From: Cupriavidus plantarum
GTDB taxonomy: Bacteria; Pseudomonadota; Gammaproteobacteria; Burkholderiales; Burkholderiaceae
DNA length: 64,000 nt
NCBI RefSeq assembly: GCF_905397285.1
Contig: NZ_CAJPUX010000001.1
Location: 1,612,001-1,676,000, forward strand
Reading direction: 5' to 3'
Numbering within the stretch: the stretch's first letter is position 1; every line of letters begins with the position of its first letter. The translations under genes and the position numbers were made by a program. Below are positions 7,977 to 17,862 of this stretch, piece after piece. The notes beneath the pieces are model-generated. The model had not been told where the DNA came from. It saw only the letters and a program-made list of their open reading frames with translations, and made no database searches.

Positions 7977-9008
7977 ATGACGCCTTCCCGCGCGACGCAT
8001 CGCGCCCGCCAGCATCGCCATCGCCGAAAGATCCTCGCCGCCCTGCCCGCATTGGCCATCGGCACCCTCGCGACGCTCGGCACGTTGCTGCCCGCCACGG
8101 CACGGGCCGCTTACCCCGATAAGCCGATCCGCATGGTCGTCGGCTTTCCGCCGGGCGGCCCCGTCGATACGCATGCCCGCATTCTCGCGGAGAAGCTCCA
8201 GCCGATCCTGGGCCAGACCGTGGTGCTCGACTACAAGGCGGGCGCGGCCGGTAATATCGGCTCGGACAACGTCGCCAAATCGCCGGCGGACGGTTACACG
8301 CTGCTGATCGCCAACACGGGACAGATGTCCATCAACAACTCGCTGTACCCGAAGCTGCCGTACAGCATGCCGAAGGACTTCGCGCCGGTGGCCCGCACCG
8401 CGCTGATTCCGCTGGTCATGGTGGTCAACAACAACGTGCCGGCGAAAAATCTGAAGGAGTTCATCGCCTATGCCAAGGCCAATCCGGGCAAGCTCAACTA
8501 CGCGTCGGGTGGCAACGGCGGCATCTCGCACTTGATGCCCGAGATGTTCAAGCAGGCGTCGGGGACGTTCATCGTCCATATTCCGTACAAGGGCAGCGCG
8601 CCCGCGCTGACGGACGTCATGGGCGGTCAGGCGCAGATGATGGCGGACTCGATTCCGCTGTTCACGCAGTTCATCAAGTCCGGCAAGGTCCGCGCGCTCG
8701 CCGTGACCTCGCACACGCGCTCGCCGGCGCTGCCGGATGTGCCGACGATGGAGGAAGCCGGCCTCAAGGGTTTCGAGGTGGTCGGTTTCTATGGCGTGCT
8801 CGCGCCGGCTGGCACGCCGAAGGACATCGTGGAGAAGCTGTCCGGCGCCCTGCGAACGGTGCTGGCGGATCCGGACACCAAGGCAAAGTTCGAGCAGCAA
8901 GGGGCGGAGGCGGCATGGCAGGGGCCCGATGCCTTCACCGCCACGATCCTGAGCGAGCAGAAGCGCTGGGGGCAGGTTATCAAGACTTCCGGCGCGAAAA
9001 TCGACTGA
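7977..9008 (+). CDS. Bug-family periplasmic solute receptor
   Basis: 343 residues with a long basic N-terminus and a Sec signal ending near ATARA (about residue 44). YPDKPIRMVVGFPPGGPVD, GQTVVLDYKAGAAGNIG and SPADGYTLL identify the Bug family. ATG 7977 has a GAGGAG Shine-Dalgarno. The transcript ends in a strong bidirectional terminator 20 bases downstream. It is divergent from the S9 peptidase gene. The ligand is unknown, and no tripartite transporter membrane genes are linked. Confidence 0.9.
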   Translation: MTPSRATHRARQHRHRRKILAALPALAIGTLATLGTLLPATARAAYPDKPIRMVVGFPPGGPVDTHARILAEKLQPILGQTVVLDYKAGAAGNIGSDNVAKSPADGYTLLIANTGQMSINNSLYPKLPYSMPKDFAPVARTALIPLVMVVNNNVPAKNLKEFIAYAKANPGKLNYASGGNGGISHLMPEMFKQASGTFIVHIPYKGSAPALTDVMGGQAQMMADSIPLFTQFIKSGKVRALAVTSHTRSPALPDVPTMEEAGLKGFEVVGFYGVLAPAGTPKDIVEKLSGALRTVLADPDTKAKFEQQGAEAAWQGPDAFTATILSEQKRWGQVIKTSGAKID

Positions 9009-9028
9009 TCACGTCGCACGCGTTCATT

Positions 9029-9055
9029 AAAAAACCCGGCATCGCCGGGTTTTTT
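9029..9055. terminator. bidirectional rho-independent terminator
   Basis: A perfect stem AAAAAACCCGGC / GCCGGGTTTTTT with a 3-base loop gives a GC-rich hairpin with a T-run on both strands. It lies between the stop codons of the convergent Bug gene (plus) and the TonB-dependent receptor gene (minus). Confidence 0.95.
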
Positions 9056-9068
9056 ATGTCGTCGCGTA

Positions 9069-11324
9069 TCAGTAGTCCACGGTCATGGAGACCTTGAACG
9101 TGCGAGGATTGCCAATAGTCAGCACGTTGTTCGACGTCGAGACGCCCGACCAGTAGTCCTTGTTGGCCACGTTCTCGACGAACGCACGCAACGTGTACCG
9201 AACCTGCGAAGCCTTGAACGTGTAGCGCGCGCCGAGGTCGATGCGGTTCCACGACGGCAGCGAGATCGTGTTCTGCGGATTCGCGTTCTGGCGGCCAGTC
9301 TGGATGAACCGGCCCGTCACGGTCGACCCCGGCAGGAACGGCAGGTCGTATTCCGCGCTCGCCGTGGCCGTGTAGATCGGCACGCCCACGCCCTTCTTGC
9401 CTTCGGTCGCCGGATTGCCCGTGTTCTGGTACGCCGAGTCGATATACGATGCGCCCGCCAGCAGCCGCAGCCCGCGCAGCGGTTCGCCGAAGATGCTCCA
9501 CTCCACGCCACGGTTGCGCAGGTCCTGCAGGCCGAAGACGTTCGTGGTGGTGGACGTGGTGCCGATCGGCTGCTCGATCTGGAAGAACGCCAGCGTCGTG
9601 CCGAACTTGCCGGCATCGTACTTCACGCCCGCCTCATGCTGCTTCGACTTGGCCGGCGGGAACACCTCGCCACGGTTGACCGCGGTGTTGCCCGCGGTCG
9701 GACCCTGCGCGAGGCCCTGGATGTAGTTGTAGTACACGGACAGGTTCTGCAGCGGCTTGACCACGAGGCCGAACATCGGCGACGTTGCCGATTCACTGTA
9801 CGCCGTGGTCAGCGCGCCGGTGGCGGTCGCGTAACCGCGCACGTTGATCACCTGCTGGCGCACGCCGGCCGTGAACAGCACGCGATCGTTCAGGAAGCCC
9901 AGCGTGTCCGACACCGAGACGCCGTTGAGGTTGACGCGCTGCGTGGTGAACGGGTCATCCATGTTGCCCGTTGTCGGCGCTGCCGGATAGGCGACCGATG
10001 GCGCGTTGTACAGGTTGGTGGCGAAGCTCGCGGAGCTCTGGAACGCGGTGCCGCGCCGTTGCTCGAGCCCCGACCAGCTGGCGTTGACCGTATGGCTGAC
10101 CACGCCCGTCATGAAGCGGCCGCGTACGCCGAACTCGCCGCTGTAGGTGGTCTGCTCGAAGGGCACCGTCAGGCGGGTCGCGGTACCGAAGCCCGTGTTG
10201 CCGACCGTGGCGCCGCTATACGTGCCGAACTCGTTGGTCTGATGCCCGCCGAACGCGGCGTATGCCGTCCAGTCCTTCGCGAAGTCGTACTCCGCGCGAA
10301 TCGTGCCGTAGATGTCTTCCAGCGAGGAATTGGTCCACTGCTGCGCGAAGTTCGTGGACGCATTCGGGACTGGCGGCAGCGCCGTGCCGTTCAGCGTGAT
10401 GGTGCTGCGGCCCTGATAGATGCGCTGCTTCTGGTAGCCGAAGTCCGCATTGACGCGGAAATTGTCGCCCTGGTAATCCATGCCCAGCGTGAACAGGCGC
10501 TGCTGACGGCTCTCGTTGTCGACCGCCGTATCGCCGCCGCGCGCCATCGCATTGACGCGCACGCCGAACTGCTTTTTCTCGCCGAAACGGCGGCCCACGT
10601 CGATATGCGCGCCGGCCTGGCCATCGCTCGTGTAGTCGATGGTGCCCTGCGTGATCGGCGCGGACGTCGCGTACTTCGGCACGAGGTTGATCGAGCCGCC
10701 CACGCTGCTGCCGCCCGGCGACACGCCGTTGAGGAACGCATTGGCGCCCCGGAACACTTCGACGCGCTCGAGGCCTTCGGTCGAGGCCACCTGGCGCGGC
10801 GCAATACCGTAGAGACCGTTGTAGCTGATGTCATCGGACGTCAGCGTGAAGCCGCGCACGATGAACGTTTCCGAAAAGTTGCCGAAGCCCGAACTCACGC
10901 GAATCGCGGGATCGTCCGCCAGCACCTGGCCGACCGTGCGGGCCTGCTGGTTCTGGATCTGCTCGGCCGTGTACGACGTGACGCTGAATGGCACGTCCAT
11001 GAAGTCCTGGTTGCCGAGCACGCCGATGCGCGCCCCGCGTGCCACCTGCCCACCCGCGTAGGGCGGCGGCAGCGTATCGGTACCGGCATCGGCACGCACG
11101 GTTACCGCCGGCAGCGTGGTCTGCGCGGCCGCGGACGGCTGCTGCGCGGGGGAAGTGGGGGCCGTCGCTTCCTGCGCGAGGGCAAGGGTCGGCAGTGTGC
11201 CCGCCGCGGCGAGCGCGGCAACAAGATGGCGCAGACGCGGACGGGTCTTCGAGGGCGTGAATGTGGCGTACGACAAGGTGATGCTCCCGGTATCGATTTC
11301 TCTGTTCTGATGGATGCTGGTCAA
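9069..11324 (-). CDS. TonB-dependent siderophore receptor
   Basis: 751 residues from a TTG start at 11324, which has a good GGAG; a second TTG 16 codons later also has GGGAG. After a signal peptide (to ALA, about residue 50) comes LPAVTVRAD, a TonB-box-like segment, then the plug domain (FMDVPFSVTSYTAEQI, RGFTLTSDDISYNGLYG, ERVEVFRGANAFLNG) and a 22-strand-type barrel ending in VSMTVDY. The order and spacing are those of FhuE/FcuA-type ferric-siderophore receptors. It is the last gene of a leftward operon with DUF3649, PepSY and DUF3325 genes behind a Fur box, which supports iron uptake. The siderophore is not deducible. Confidence 0.93.
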   Translation of the reverse strand: MTSIHQNREIDTGSITLSYATFTPSKTRPRLRHLVAALAAAGTLPTLALAQEATAPTSPAQQPSAAAQTTLPAVTVRADAGTDTLPPPYAGGQVARGARIGVLGNQDFMDVPFSVTSYTAEQIQNQQARTVGQVLADDPAIRVSSGFGNFSETFIVRGFTLTSDDISYNGLYGIAPRQVASTEGLERVEVFRGANAFLNGVSPGGSSVGGSINLVPKYATSAPITQGTIDYTSDGQAGAHIDVGRRFGEKKQFGVRVNAMARGGDTAVDNESRQQRLFTLGMDYQGDNFRVNADFGYQKQRIYQGRSTITLNGTALPPVPNASTNFAQQWTNSSLEDIYGTIRAEYDFAKDWTAYAAFGGHQTNEFGTYSGATVGNTGFGTATRLTVPFEQTTYSGEFGVRGRFMTGVVSHTVNASWSGLEQRRGTAFQSSASFATNLYNAPSVAYPAAPTTGNMDDPFTTQRVNLNGVSVSDTLGFLNDRVLFTAGVRQQVINVRGYATATGALTTAYSESATSPMFGLVVKPLQNLSVYYNYIQGLAQGPTAGNTAVNRGEVFPPAKSKQHEAGVKYDAGKFGTTLAFFQIEQPIGTTSTTTNVFGLQDLRNRGVEWSIFGEPLRGLRLLAGASYIDSAYQNTGNPATEGKKGVGVPIYTATASAEYDLPFLPGSTVTGRFIQTGRQNANPQNTISLPSWNRIDLGARYTFKASQVRYTLRAFVENVANKDYWSGVSTSNNVLTIGNPRTFKVSMTVDY

Positions 11325-11418
11325 ACGCGTCTCCCCCTCCCCCGCGGCGCGCCGCGCGCGGCGAATGACGCCGTTGGTGGTCTGGTGTGGCTCCGCGTCA
11401 TGGGCGGCGCATCGTTGG

Positions 11419-11796
11419 CTATGCGGCGGGGACTCCAGCGCTCAGCGCGGCAGCGAGCGCGATGACGGCGATGGCGGCCGCCGCGCGCGCGATGCGGCGG
11501 GTCACGTGTGGCGCGCAGGAGAAGGTGGCTACCGACACCCACGCGCAGACGGACAGGATGCCGATCCAATAAAGGAGCCCGAATGCCCAGCCCTGGGCCA
11601 TGACGCATGCGGTCAGGGCCAGCGCGAGGGCGAGGTAGCCCAGCAGCCGCAGACGCACGACCTGCTCGCGCGAGGGCTCGGTGCCCCGGCCGTGGATATC
11701 GGCGTGATGGCGGTCAATCGTCAGGCCGAGCCACGAGAAGCCGCCCAGCGTGAAGCCGAAACCCGCGATAGTGGAAGCCAGCAGCGCGGCGCTCAT
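11419..11796 (-). CDS. DUF3325 membrane protein of the iron operon
   Basis: 125 residues. ATG 11796 overlaps the PepSY stop codon (ATGA), which indicates translational coupling. Three to four hydrophobic segments are visible (about 5-25, 49-66, 69-90, 104-122). Proteins of this size in this place match DUF3325, which is regularly found between PepSY proteins and TonB-dependent receptors. Its biochemical role is unknown; help in iron release or reduction at the inner membrane is only an inference from context. A gap of 94 bases separates it from the receptor gene. Confidence 0.8.
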   Translation of the reverse strand: MSAALLASTIAGFGFTLGGFSWLGLTIDRHHADIHGRGTEPSREQVVRLRLLGYLALALALTACVMAQGWAFGLLYWIGILSVCAWVSVATFSCAPHVTRRIARAAAAIAVIALAAALSAGVPAA

Positions 11797-13487
11797 CGCA
11801 GTTCTCCCGCCCGTAGCTCTCCCGCACGCAACTCCCCAGCCCGCAGTTCTCCCGACGCGCGCGCGGCATGCGTCGTCGCAGCGGATGCAGGCCCGGGGGC
11901 CTGCTTCGCGCCTTGCTTGCCCGCCGCCTTCTTCCGACCCACGAGCCAGGCCGCCAGCGCAAAGCCCGCGCCAAGCAGGCATACGACGCCGTCGAAGGCA
12001 TAGACTGGCAGCGGCAGCTGGCCGAGCGAGGCTGGCGTGGTCAGCATGTCGAGCACCGGCAGCGCCGCGAACATCGCGGCGGCGGCCCACAACAGTACGC
12101 GCCACGTCCCGCGTGTCGGACGTACCTGCCCGACGATCGCCACGACGGCCCAGGCGATGAAGAAGGCCCGCGCTTCCATATCGGCCCGCTGCGCCATGTC
12201 GGCCGGCAACAGGCGGTTGGCCCAGAAGTACGTCGCCATCGCCAGCGGCACACCGGCGATAGCGCCAATGTTCAGCGCCTCGACCAGCCGCAGTCCGAAA
12301 GGCGTGCGCCCCGCCTGCGCGATCCGCTTCGCATGATGCTGGCGCGTCTTGACCGCCCACAGCAGCGCCCCGGTCGCCACCATCAGGCAACCCGCGAGAC
12401 CCGATACGAAGAACAGCCAGCGCATGGCGTACGGCGCGAAGCTGGCGATATGCAGGCCGACCATCACGCCACGCGTCTGGTTGGCGGCCTTGGGGTCCTC
12501 GTTGAGGACGCCCACCTGCCTGCCGGTAACGCCATCGAACACGACCGTCGGCGCCTGCGAATTCATGCTGCGACCCGAGTCGCGCAACACGGCGACCTTT
12601 GCGCTCGCGTCGTTCGGACGCTCGATCGAGATGCGCGCCGGTTGCGTGCCGTCCCAGTGCGCGATGGCCTGCTTCACCATGGGCCCGATCGGCGCCATCG
12701 GGGCTTCGATGCCCGACGCCTTCACCTGCCGGTCGCGGAAGCCGAGGTCGGTGAAGAATGCCTTGTCGTTGTCCTTGTAGGCGGCCTGGATGCCGAACGG
12801 CATGTACATGAACAGCAGCGTGACGATGCCGGTGTACGTGATCATCAGATGGAACGGCAGCGCCAGCACGGCGGCGACGTTATGGCCATCCAGCCACGAC
12901 CGCTGTCCCTTGCGCGCGCGGAACGTGAAGAAGTCCGCGAAGATGCGCCGGTGCGTGATGATGCCGCTGATGATCGCCACCAGCATGAACATCGTGCAGA
13001 CGCCCACGATCCAGCGCGCCCATTGCACGGGCATGTAGTGCAGGTCGAAGTGCAGCCGGTACAGGAATTCGCCGCCGCGCGTCTCCCGCGCGCCGGCCAG
13101 CGGTTCGCCCGTGGCCGGGTCCAGATTGCGCCGCTCGAGGCGGTCGCGCGCGGGCGTCGCCTTCTCGCCCTCCTTTGGCTTGCGCGTCCAGAACATCGAC
13201 AGGATGGGACGGCGGTCCGTCGGCAGCTGGATGAACCAGCGTTCGGCGTCGGGGGCGTTCTTTTTGAGATAAGCCACCGCGTTCTCGGTCGCCTGCTCGG
13301 CGCTCACGGGCGCGGACAGTTTCGCGTGCCAGTCCGGACGCATCCAGACGGTGATCTCTTCCTTGAAGTACGCGGCGGTGCCGCAGCAGTAGACGAGGAA
13401 CAGCACCCAGCAGACGAGCAGGCCCGACCACGTGTGGAGCCACGACATCGACTGGCGGAGGCCCAGCGGTTTTCCGAGTTCGGTCAT
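11793..13487 (-). CDS. PepSY-associated transmembrane protein (iron-regulated membrane protein)
   Basis: 564 residues from ATG 13487, which overlaps the DUF3649 stop (ATGA). The start MSWLHTWSGLLVCWVLFLVY is the typical first helix with a conserved His; a periplasmic PepSY domain, further helices (about 185-210, 240-265, 365-390) and a cluster of C-terminal helices follow. Relatives (PiuB/FegB type) are linked to siderophore-iron use, probably ferric-siderophore reduction at the inner membrane. The extreme C-terminus is a repetitive AGELR sequence of about four copies with no family counterpart, encoded by an imperfect 15-bp tandem repeat just before the stop. Confidence 0.87.
   Translation of the reverse strand: MTELGKPLGLRQSMSWLHTWSGLLVCWVLFLVYCCGTAAYFKEEITVWMRPDWHAKLSAPVSAEQATENAVAYLKKNAPDAERWFIQLPTDRRPILSMFWTRKPKEGEKATPARDRLERRNLDPATGEPLAGARETRGGEFLYRLHFDLHYMPVQWARWIVGVCTMFMLVAIISGIITHRRIFADFFTFRARKGQRSWLDGHNVAAVLALPFHLMITYTGIVTLLFMYMPFGIQAAYKDNDKAFFTDLGFRDRQVKASGIEAPMAPIGPMVKQAIAHWDGTQPARISIERPNDASAKVAVLRDSGRSMNSQAPTVVFDGVTGRQVGVLNEDPKAANQTRGVMVGLHIASFAPYAMRWLFFVSGLAGCLMVATGALLWAVKTRQHHAKRIAQAGRTPFGLRLVEALNIGAIAGVPLAMATYFWANRLLPADMAQRADMEARAFFIAWAVVAIVGQVRPTRGTWRVLLWAAAAMFAALPVLDMLTTPASLGQLPLPVYAFDGVVCLLGAGFALAAWLVGRKKAAGKQGAKQAPGPASAATTHAARASGELRAGELRAGELRAGELR
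11797..11858. repeat. imperfect 15-bp tandem repeat at the 3' end of the PepSY gene
   Basis: A unit like CGTAGCTCTCCCGCA recurs about four times with substitutions and encodes AGELR on the minus strand. It ends at the PepSY stop/DUF3325 start overlap. The unit length is a multiple of three, so expansion would lengthen the tail in frame. Confidence 0.8.
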
Positions 13488-13786
13488 GCCTGCCCTCCCA
13501 TCGCCCACCAGCCCAGCGCGAAGATCGCGCACGGTACCGCGAGGCCCGCCCACGCGCGCCATGCGTTGCGCGTGGCGAACACCCAGATCACCGCGAGCAC
13601 ATACCAGACGAACGCGAGCAGCGTGGCCGTGACCACGGCTTCCGAACGCGGCATGCCGAGCCAGCGAATCAGCGCCAGGGAGAAACACCCGGCGGACAAA
13701 GCCGCCAGTCCATAGCCGCCAAAAATGGCGGCCAGCGCGCGAGACGCCACCGCGAGGCGGTAGCGGACCGTGATGGCCTGGGTCAT
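13484..13786 (-). CDS. DUF3649 small membrane protein, first gene of the iron operon
   Basis: 100 residues from ATG 13786 (MTQAITVRYRLAVASRALAA). Hydrophobic helices at about 17-38, 46-67 and 72-95 and the YRLAVASRALAAIFGGYGLAAL start match DUF3649. An in-frame ATG at 13822 would overlap the Fur box and lacks a Shine-Dalgarno, so the shorter form is preferred. It is translationally coupled to the PepSY gene by an ATGA overlap. The family is repeatedly found as the upstream partner of PepSY proteins in iron operons; its mechanism is unknown. Confidence 0.82.
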   Translation of the reverse strand: MTQAITVRYRLAVASRALAAIFGGYGLAALSAGCFSLALIRWLGMPRSEAVVTATLLAFVWYVLAVIWVFATRNAWRAWAGLAVPCAIFALGWWAMGGQA

Positions 13787-13824
13787 GCTGAAGAGGTACC
13801 TGAAATGGTGTTGCAAACGCATAT

Positions 13825-13843
13825 GATAATGGTTCGCATCAGC
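13825..13843 (-). promoter_or_regulatory. Fur box of the iron operon
   Basis: GATAATGGTTCGCATCAGC matches 13 of 19 positions of the classic GATAATGATAATCATTATC Fur consensus. It lies 39 bases upstream of the DUF3649 start, where the promoter of the leftward operon is expected. It predicts repression by Fe-Fur in iron-replete cells for DUF3649, PepSY, DUF3325 and probably the TonB-dependent receptor; no second Fur box is visible in front of the receptor gene. Confidence 0.75.
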
Positions 13844-14010
13844 ATTGTGGTGGTTGTCTGATGTCAATAATGGATACGCATGCAGACATTTGCAGACATG
13901 TAGCGAAAACGCTAAATGCTCTTGCGGGTTTTGCGGGAGAGACGCCGCGAACCGCGCGCGTAGAATGGCGTGGCTTAGCTCATAACAACCAGGTGGATGG
14001 AGACGCAGTA

Positions 14011-15006
14011 ATGAAAGTCATGACCCGACGCGGCGCGACCGCGCTGCTGGCGATGGGCGCGATTGCCGCGACCGCCGCATTGATAACCGCCCCCGCCGCG
14101 CAGGCCCAGGAAGCCTGGCCCAGCAAGCCGATCGTGCTGGTCTCGCCCTACGCGCCGGGCGGCACCACGGATGTGCTCGCGCGCCTGCTGTCCTCGCGCC
14201 TCGGCGAAAAGCTCGGCCAGCCCGTGGTCGTCGAGAACCGCGCCGGAGCCGGCGGCAATATCGGCACCGCGTACGTGGGCAAGTCCAAGCCGGATGGTTA
14301 TACCTTCCTGCTCGCGGCCAGCGGCCCGATCGTGATCGCGGGCGCGCTGTATCCCAAGCTCAACTACCGCCCCGACGCGGACTTCACCGCCGTGTCGCCG
14401 CTCGCGCGCACGAGCTTCGTCGTGGCCGTCAACGCCAAGTCGGGCCTGACCTCGCTGAACGACATCATTGCCAAGGGCAAGGACGGCAAGCTGTCGTTCG
14501 GCTCGGCCGGCTCCGGCACGCCGCAGCACATCATCGGCGAGATGTTCAACGTGGCCGCCAAGACCAAGATCCAGCACATTCCGTACAAGGGCTCGGGCCC
14601 GCTGCTGAACGACCTCGTGGGCGGCCAGGTGCCGCTGGCCTTCGAGAATCCGCTGCCGATCATGCAGCAGGTCAAGGCCGGCAACCTCAAGGTGCTCGCC
14701 GTCACGGGCGCGCAGCGGTCGCAGGCGCTGCCGGACGTGCCGACGCTCGCGGAAAGCGGCATCAAGGGCTTCGACGCGCAGCCGTGGTACGGCCTGCTCG
14801 GCCCGGCCGGACTGCCGAAGGACATCACCGACCGCATGAACGCCGAGGTGCAGGCGATTCTGGCTTCCCCCGACGTCAAGGCGCAGCTGGCCGGCCTCGG
14901 CGTGGAGCCGATGGTGATGAAGCCGCAGCAGTTCCAGCAGTTCATCGCGACGGACATTACCAAGTGGGGCGCCGCGGTCAAGGCATCGGGCGCAACGGTG
15001 GATTAA
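14011..15006 (+). CDS. Bug-family periplasmic solute receptor
   Basis: 331 residues from ATG 14011, which has a GGAGA Shine-Dalgarno; the frame is open upstream of it but without signal-peptide character. A twin-Arg-like MTRRGATALL start leads into a Sec-type signal ending in AQA. WPSKPIVLVSPYAPGGTTD, GQPVVVENRAGAGGNIG and KPDGYTFLL define the Bug family. It stands alone between the divergent iron operon and the polB unit. The ligand is unknown. Confidence 0.9.
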   Translation: MKVMTRRGATALLAMGAIAATAALITAPAAQAQEAWPSKPIVLVSPYAPGGTTDVLARLLSSRLGEKLGQPVVVENRAGAGGNIGTAYVGKSKPDGYTFLLAASGPIVIAGALYPKLNYRPDADFTAVSPLARTSFVVAVNAKSGLTSLNDIIAKGKDGKLSFGSAGSGTPQHIIGEMFNVAAKTKIQHIPYKGSGPLLNDLVGGQVPLAFENPLPIMQQVKAGNLKVLAVTGAQRSQALPDVPTLAESGIKGFDAQPWYGLLGPAGLPKDITDRMNAEVQAILASPDVKAQLAGLGVEPMVMKPQQFQQFIATDITKWGAAVKASGATVD

Positions 15007-15068
15007 AGGGGTATCCTTTCGGTCTTTGCCGTTTGAATCATGCCGGGGGGCACCCCCCGGCGGCCCCC

Positions 15069-15464
15069 ATGTCCCAGTCCACCCTGCTCGATTATCCCGC
15101 CCTGCTCGCCCTCGCGCGCGCTTCCGATGCCGTCACGACGGACTGCGGATGCGTGAAGTCGCTCTCCACGGCATGGGAAAGCCAGCCCGTGTCCTTCCCG
15201 GAAGAACAGCTCAAGGAAGTCGGCACATTGCGGGAGGCCGACGAAGACGAACTGACGTTCGACGAATATCACCCGGACCGCACGCAGTTCTGGTCGCCCG
15301 AGGCGCCGATCGCGCCGCGCTTTTATCCCGCCAACCGCTGCGATGTCTGGGGCTGCACGATCTGTGGCCGGCATTTCCTGCGCTACGTCGAGGGCGGCGG
15401 CTACTTCGTCGATCGTCGTATCCGCAAACTGTCGGCGGCACTGCTGGTCGACGCAACGCGCTGA
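15069..15464 (+). CDS. conserved hypothetical Cys-containing protein upstream of polB
   Basis: 131 residues, soluble and acidic in the middle ([16 protein letters not shown]). It has two cysteine pairs, CGC near residue 27 and [16 protein letters not shown] near residues 97-112, which could bind a metal or form a small knuckle. I recognise no functional family. The stop is only 13 bases from the polB TTG start, so the two are very probably co-transcribed and perhaps translationally linked. A role related to polymerase II is possible but rests only on position. Confidence 0.7.
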   Translation: MSQSTLLDYPALLALARASDAVTTDCGCVKSLSTAWESQPVSFPEEQLKEVGTLREADEDELTFDEYHPDRTQFWSPEAPIAPRFYPANRCDVWGCTICGRHFLRYVEGGGYFVDRRIRKLSAALLVDATR

Positions 15465-15477
15465 CGGCGCTGACGGC

Positions 15478-17862
15478 TTGGCAGTACAGCAGGGTTTCAT
15501 CCTGACGCGGCACTGGCGCGATACCGCGGCGGGGACCGAGGTCGACATCTGGCTGGCGACCGATGACGGGCCGCGCCTCGTGCGGCTGCCCAGCCAGACT
15601 TCCACCGCCTTCATTCCCGCGTCGCAGCGCGCGCTCGCCGAGACCGTGCTGCGCGACGAGCGCGGCGCGGAACTACGGCCGTTGCAGTTGCGCGATTTCG
15701 ACCGGCAACCGGTGCTGGGCCTGTACGTCCACCAGCATCGGCATCTGATCAAGCTCGAGAAGCGGCTGCAGCAGGCGGGCGTCGAGGTCTACGAGGCCGA
15801 TATCCGTCCCCCCGAGCGCTATCTGATGGAGCGCTTCATCACCGCGCCGGTTGTCTTCGATGGCCGGGACGACGGGGACGGCGTGCTGCGCGACGCGGTG
15901 CTCAAGCCCGCGCCCGACTACCGGCCGCCGCTGCGGCTCGTCTCGCTCGATATCGAGACCACGTCGTTCGGCGACCTGTACTCCATCGCGCTGGAAGGCT
16001 GCGGGCAGCGGCAGGTCTATATGCTCGGCCCCCCGAATGGACGAACAACGGACACCCCCGCTCCCGACGCAGACTTCGCGCTCGAGTATTGCGACACGCG
16101 CGCGGCGATGCTCGACGCGCTGAACCAGTGGATGGCCCGGCACGATCCCGATGCCATCATCGGCTGGAACCTTGTGCAGTTCGACCTGCGCGTGCTGCAG
16201 GAGCATGCGCGCAAGCTCGGGGTGCCGTTGCGGCTGGGGCGCGGCGGTGCGGAGATGGAATGGCGCGAGCATGGCAATCGCGAGCAGCATTACTTCGCCG
16301 CCGCGGCGGGACGTCTGATCATCGATGGCATCGAGGCGCTGCGCTCCGCCACATGGAGCTTTCCCTCGTTCGCGCTCGAGTCGGTTGCGCAGACACTGCT
16401 TGGCGAAGGCAAGGCCATCGGCACGCCGTACGATCGCATGGACGAGATCGATCGCATGTTCGCCGAGGACAAGCCTGCCCTGGCCCGCTACAACCTCCAG
16501 GACTGCGTGCTCGTTACGCGCATCTTCGAGAAGACGGAGTTGCTGCGGTTTCTGCTCGAACGCGCGAGCGTGACGGGCCTGCCCGCCGACCGCAGCGGCG
16601 GATCGGTGGCGGCCTTCACGCATCTGTATATGCCGCTCATGCATCGGCAGGGCTATGTCGCGCCCAACCTTGGGTCGCGCGAACCGGAAGCCAGCCCCGG
16701 CGGCTTCGTCATGGACTCGCGTCCGGGGCTGTACGAGTCCGTGCTCGTGCTCGACTACAAGAGCCTGTACCCGTCCATCATCCGCACGTTCCTGATCGAT
16801 CCCATCGGGCTCGTGGAGGGCATGGCGGCTCCGAACCCCGAGGCGTCGATTCCCGGCTATCGCGGCGCGTTCTTCTCGCGCACGACGCATTGCCTGCCCG
16901 CCATCGTCGAGCGCGTGTGGCAGGGGCGCGAGGCCGCCAAGCGCGAAGGCAACAAGCCGTTATCGCAGGCGCTCAAGATCATCATGAACGCGTTCTATGG
17001 CGTGCTCGGGTCCAGCGGGTGCCGCTTCTTCGATCCGCGGCTTGCGTCTTCCATCACCCTGCGCGGGCACGAGATCATGCGGCAGACACGGGCGTTGATC
17101 GAGGCGCAGGGATATGACGTGATCTATGGCGATACGGATTCCACGTTCGTGTGGCTGCGGCGCGCGCGTGACGAGGCCGAGGCCGGTGCCATCGGCAAGG
17201 CGTTGGTCGCGCACGTCAACCAGTGGTGGCGCGATCATCTCCAGCGCACCTTCGGCATTGCCAGCGCGCTGGAGCTCCAGTTCGAGACGCATTTCCGGCG
17301 GTTCCTCATGCCGACGATTCGCGGCACCGACCTTGGCAGCAAGAAGCGGTATGCGGGACAGGTACTGCGTGCCGATGGGTCGGCCGATGTCGTATTCAAG
17401 GGGCTCGAGACCGTTCGGACGGACTGGTCGCCGCTCGCGCAGCAATTCCAGCAGACGCTGTACCAGCGAATCTTCGATCGGCAGCCCTATCAGGAGTATG
17501 TGCGCGAGACGGTGCGGCGGACCCTCGCCGGCGAGCTCGATGACCAGCTTGTGTATCGCAAGCGGTTACGGCGGCAGCTGGACGACTATCAGCGTAATGT
17601 GCCGCCGCACGTACGAGCGGCGCGCATGGCGGACGAGTACAACGAGAGCCTCGGGCGTCCTCGCCAGTATCAGCATGGCGGGTGGATCCGCTACGTCATG
17701 ACCGTGGCGGGGCCGGAGCCGATGGAAGCACGCCGTTCGCCGATCGATTATGCGCATTACGTTCAGAAGCAGCTGCAGCCCGTGGCCGATGCCATCCTGC
17801 CTTTTCTTGGCGATGATTTCGATACCCTCCTCACCGGGCAGCAGGATCTGTTTGGCGGCTGA
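15478..17862 (+). CDS. polB: DNA polymerase II (family B)
   Basis: 794 residues, close to the 783 of E. coli Pol II and strikingly similar along its whole length. The start is taken as TTG 15478 because [11 protein letters not shown] then falls at the E. coli position; no ATG fits. Exonuclease motif I DIETT is near residue 158, polymerase motif [12 protein letters not shown] near 425, and motif C YGDTDSTF near 547, with the KKRY motif further on, so both activities should be intact. Pol II restarts replication and bypasses lesions, in E. coli under SOS control; I see no convincing LexA box here. The stop lies in a 13-bp tandem repeat. Confidence 0.96.
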   Translation: MAVQQGFILTRHWRDTAAGTEVDIWLATDDGPRLVRLPSQTSTAFIPASQRALAETVLRDERGAELRPLQLRDFDRQPVLGLYVHQHRHLIKLEKRLQQAGVEVYEADIRPPERYLMERFITAPVVFDGRDDGDGVLRDAVLKPAPDYRPPLRLVSLDIETTSFGDLYSIALEGCGQRQVYMLGPPNGRTTDTPAPDADFALEYCDTRAAMLDALNQWMARHDPDAIIGWNLVQFDLRVLQEHARKLGVPLRLGRGGAEMEWREHGNREQHYFAAAAGRLIIDGIEALRSATWSFPSFALESVAQTLLGEGKAIGTPYDRMDEIDRMFAEDKPALARYNLQDCVLVTRIFEKTELLRFLLERASVTGLPADRSGGSVAAFTHLYMPLMHRQGYVAPNLGSREPEASPGGFVMDSRPGLYESVLVLDYKSLYPSIIRTFLIDPIGLVEGMAAPNPEASIPGYRGAFFSRTTHCLPAIVERVWQGREAAKREGNKPLSQALKIIMNAFYGVLGSSGCRFFDPRLASSITLRGHEIMRQTRALIEAQGYDVIYGDTDSTFVWLRRARDEAEAGAIGKALVAHVNQWWRDHLQRTFGIASALELQFETHFRRFLMPTIRGTDLGSKKRYAGQVLRADGSADVVFKGLETVRTDWSPLAQQFQQTLYQRIFDRQPYQEYVRETVRRTLAGELDDQLVYRKRLRRQLDDYQRNVPPHVRAARMADEYNESLGRPRQYQHGGWIRYVMTVAGPEPMEARRSPIDYAHYVQKQLQPVADAILPFLGDDFDTLLTGQQDLFGG

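Noticed and set aside
9636..13715. Long open frames on the plus strand opposite the TonB-dependent receptor and PepSY genes (about 610 residues each)
   Set aside because: High GC makes antisense frames long; they are rich in Arg, Ala and His, with no family features, while the minus strand encodes recognised proteins.
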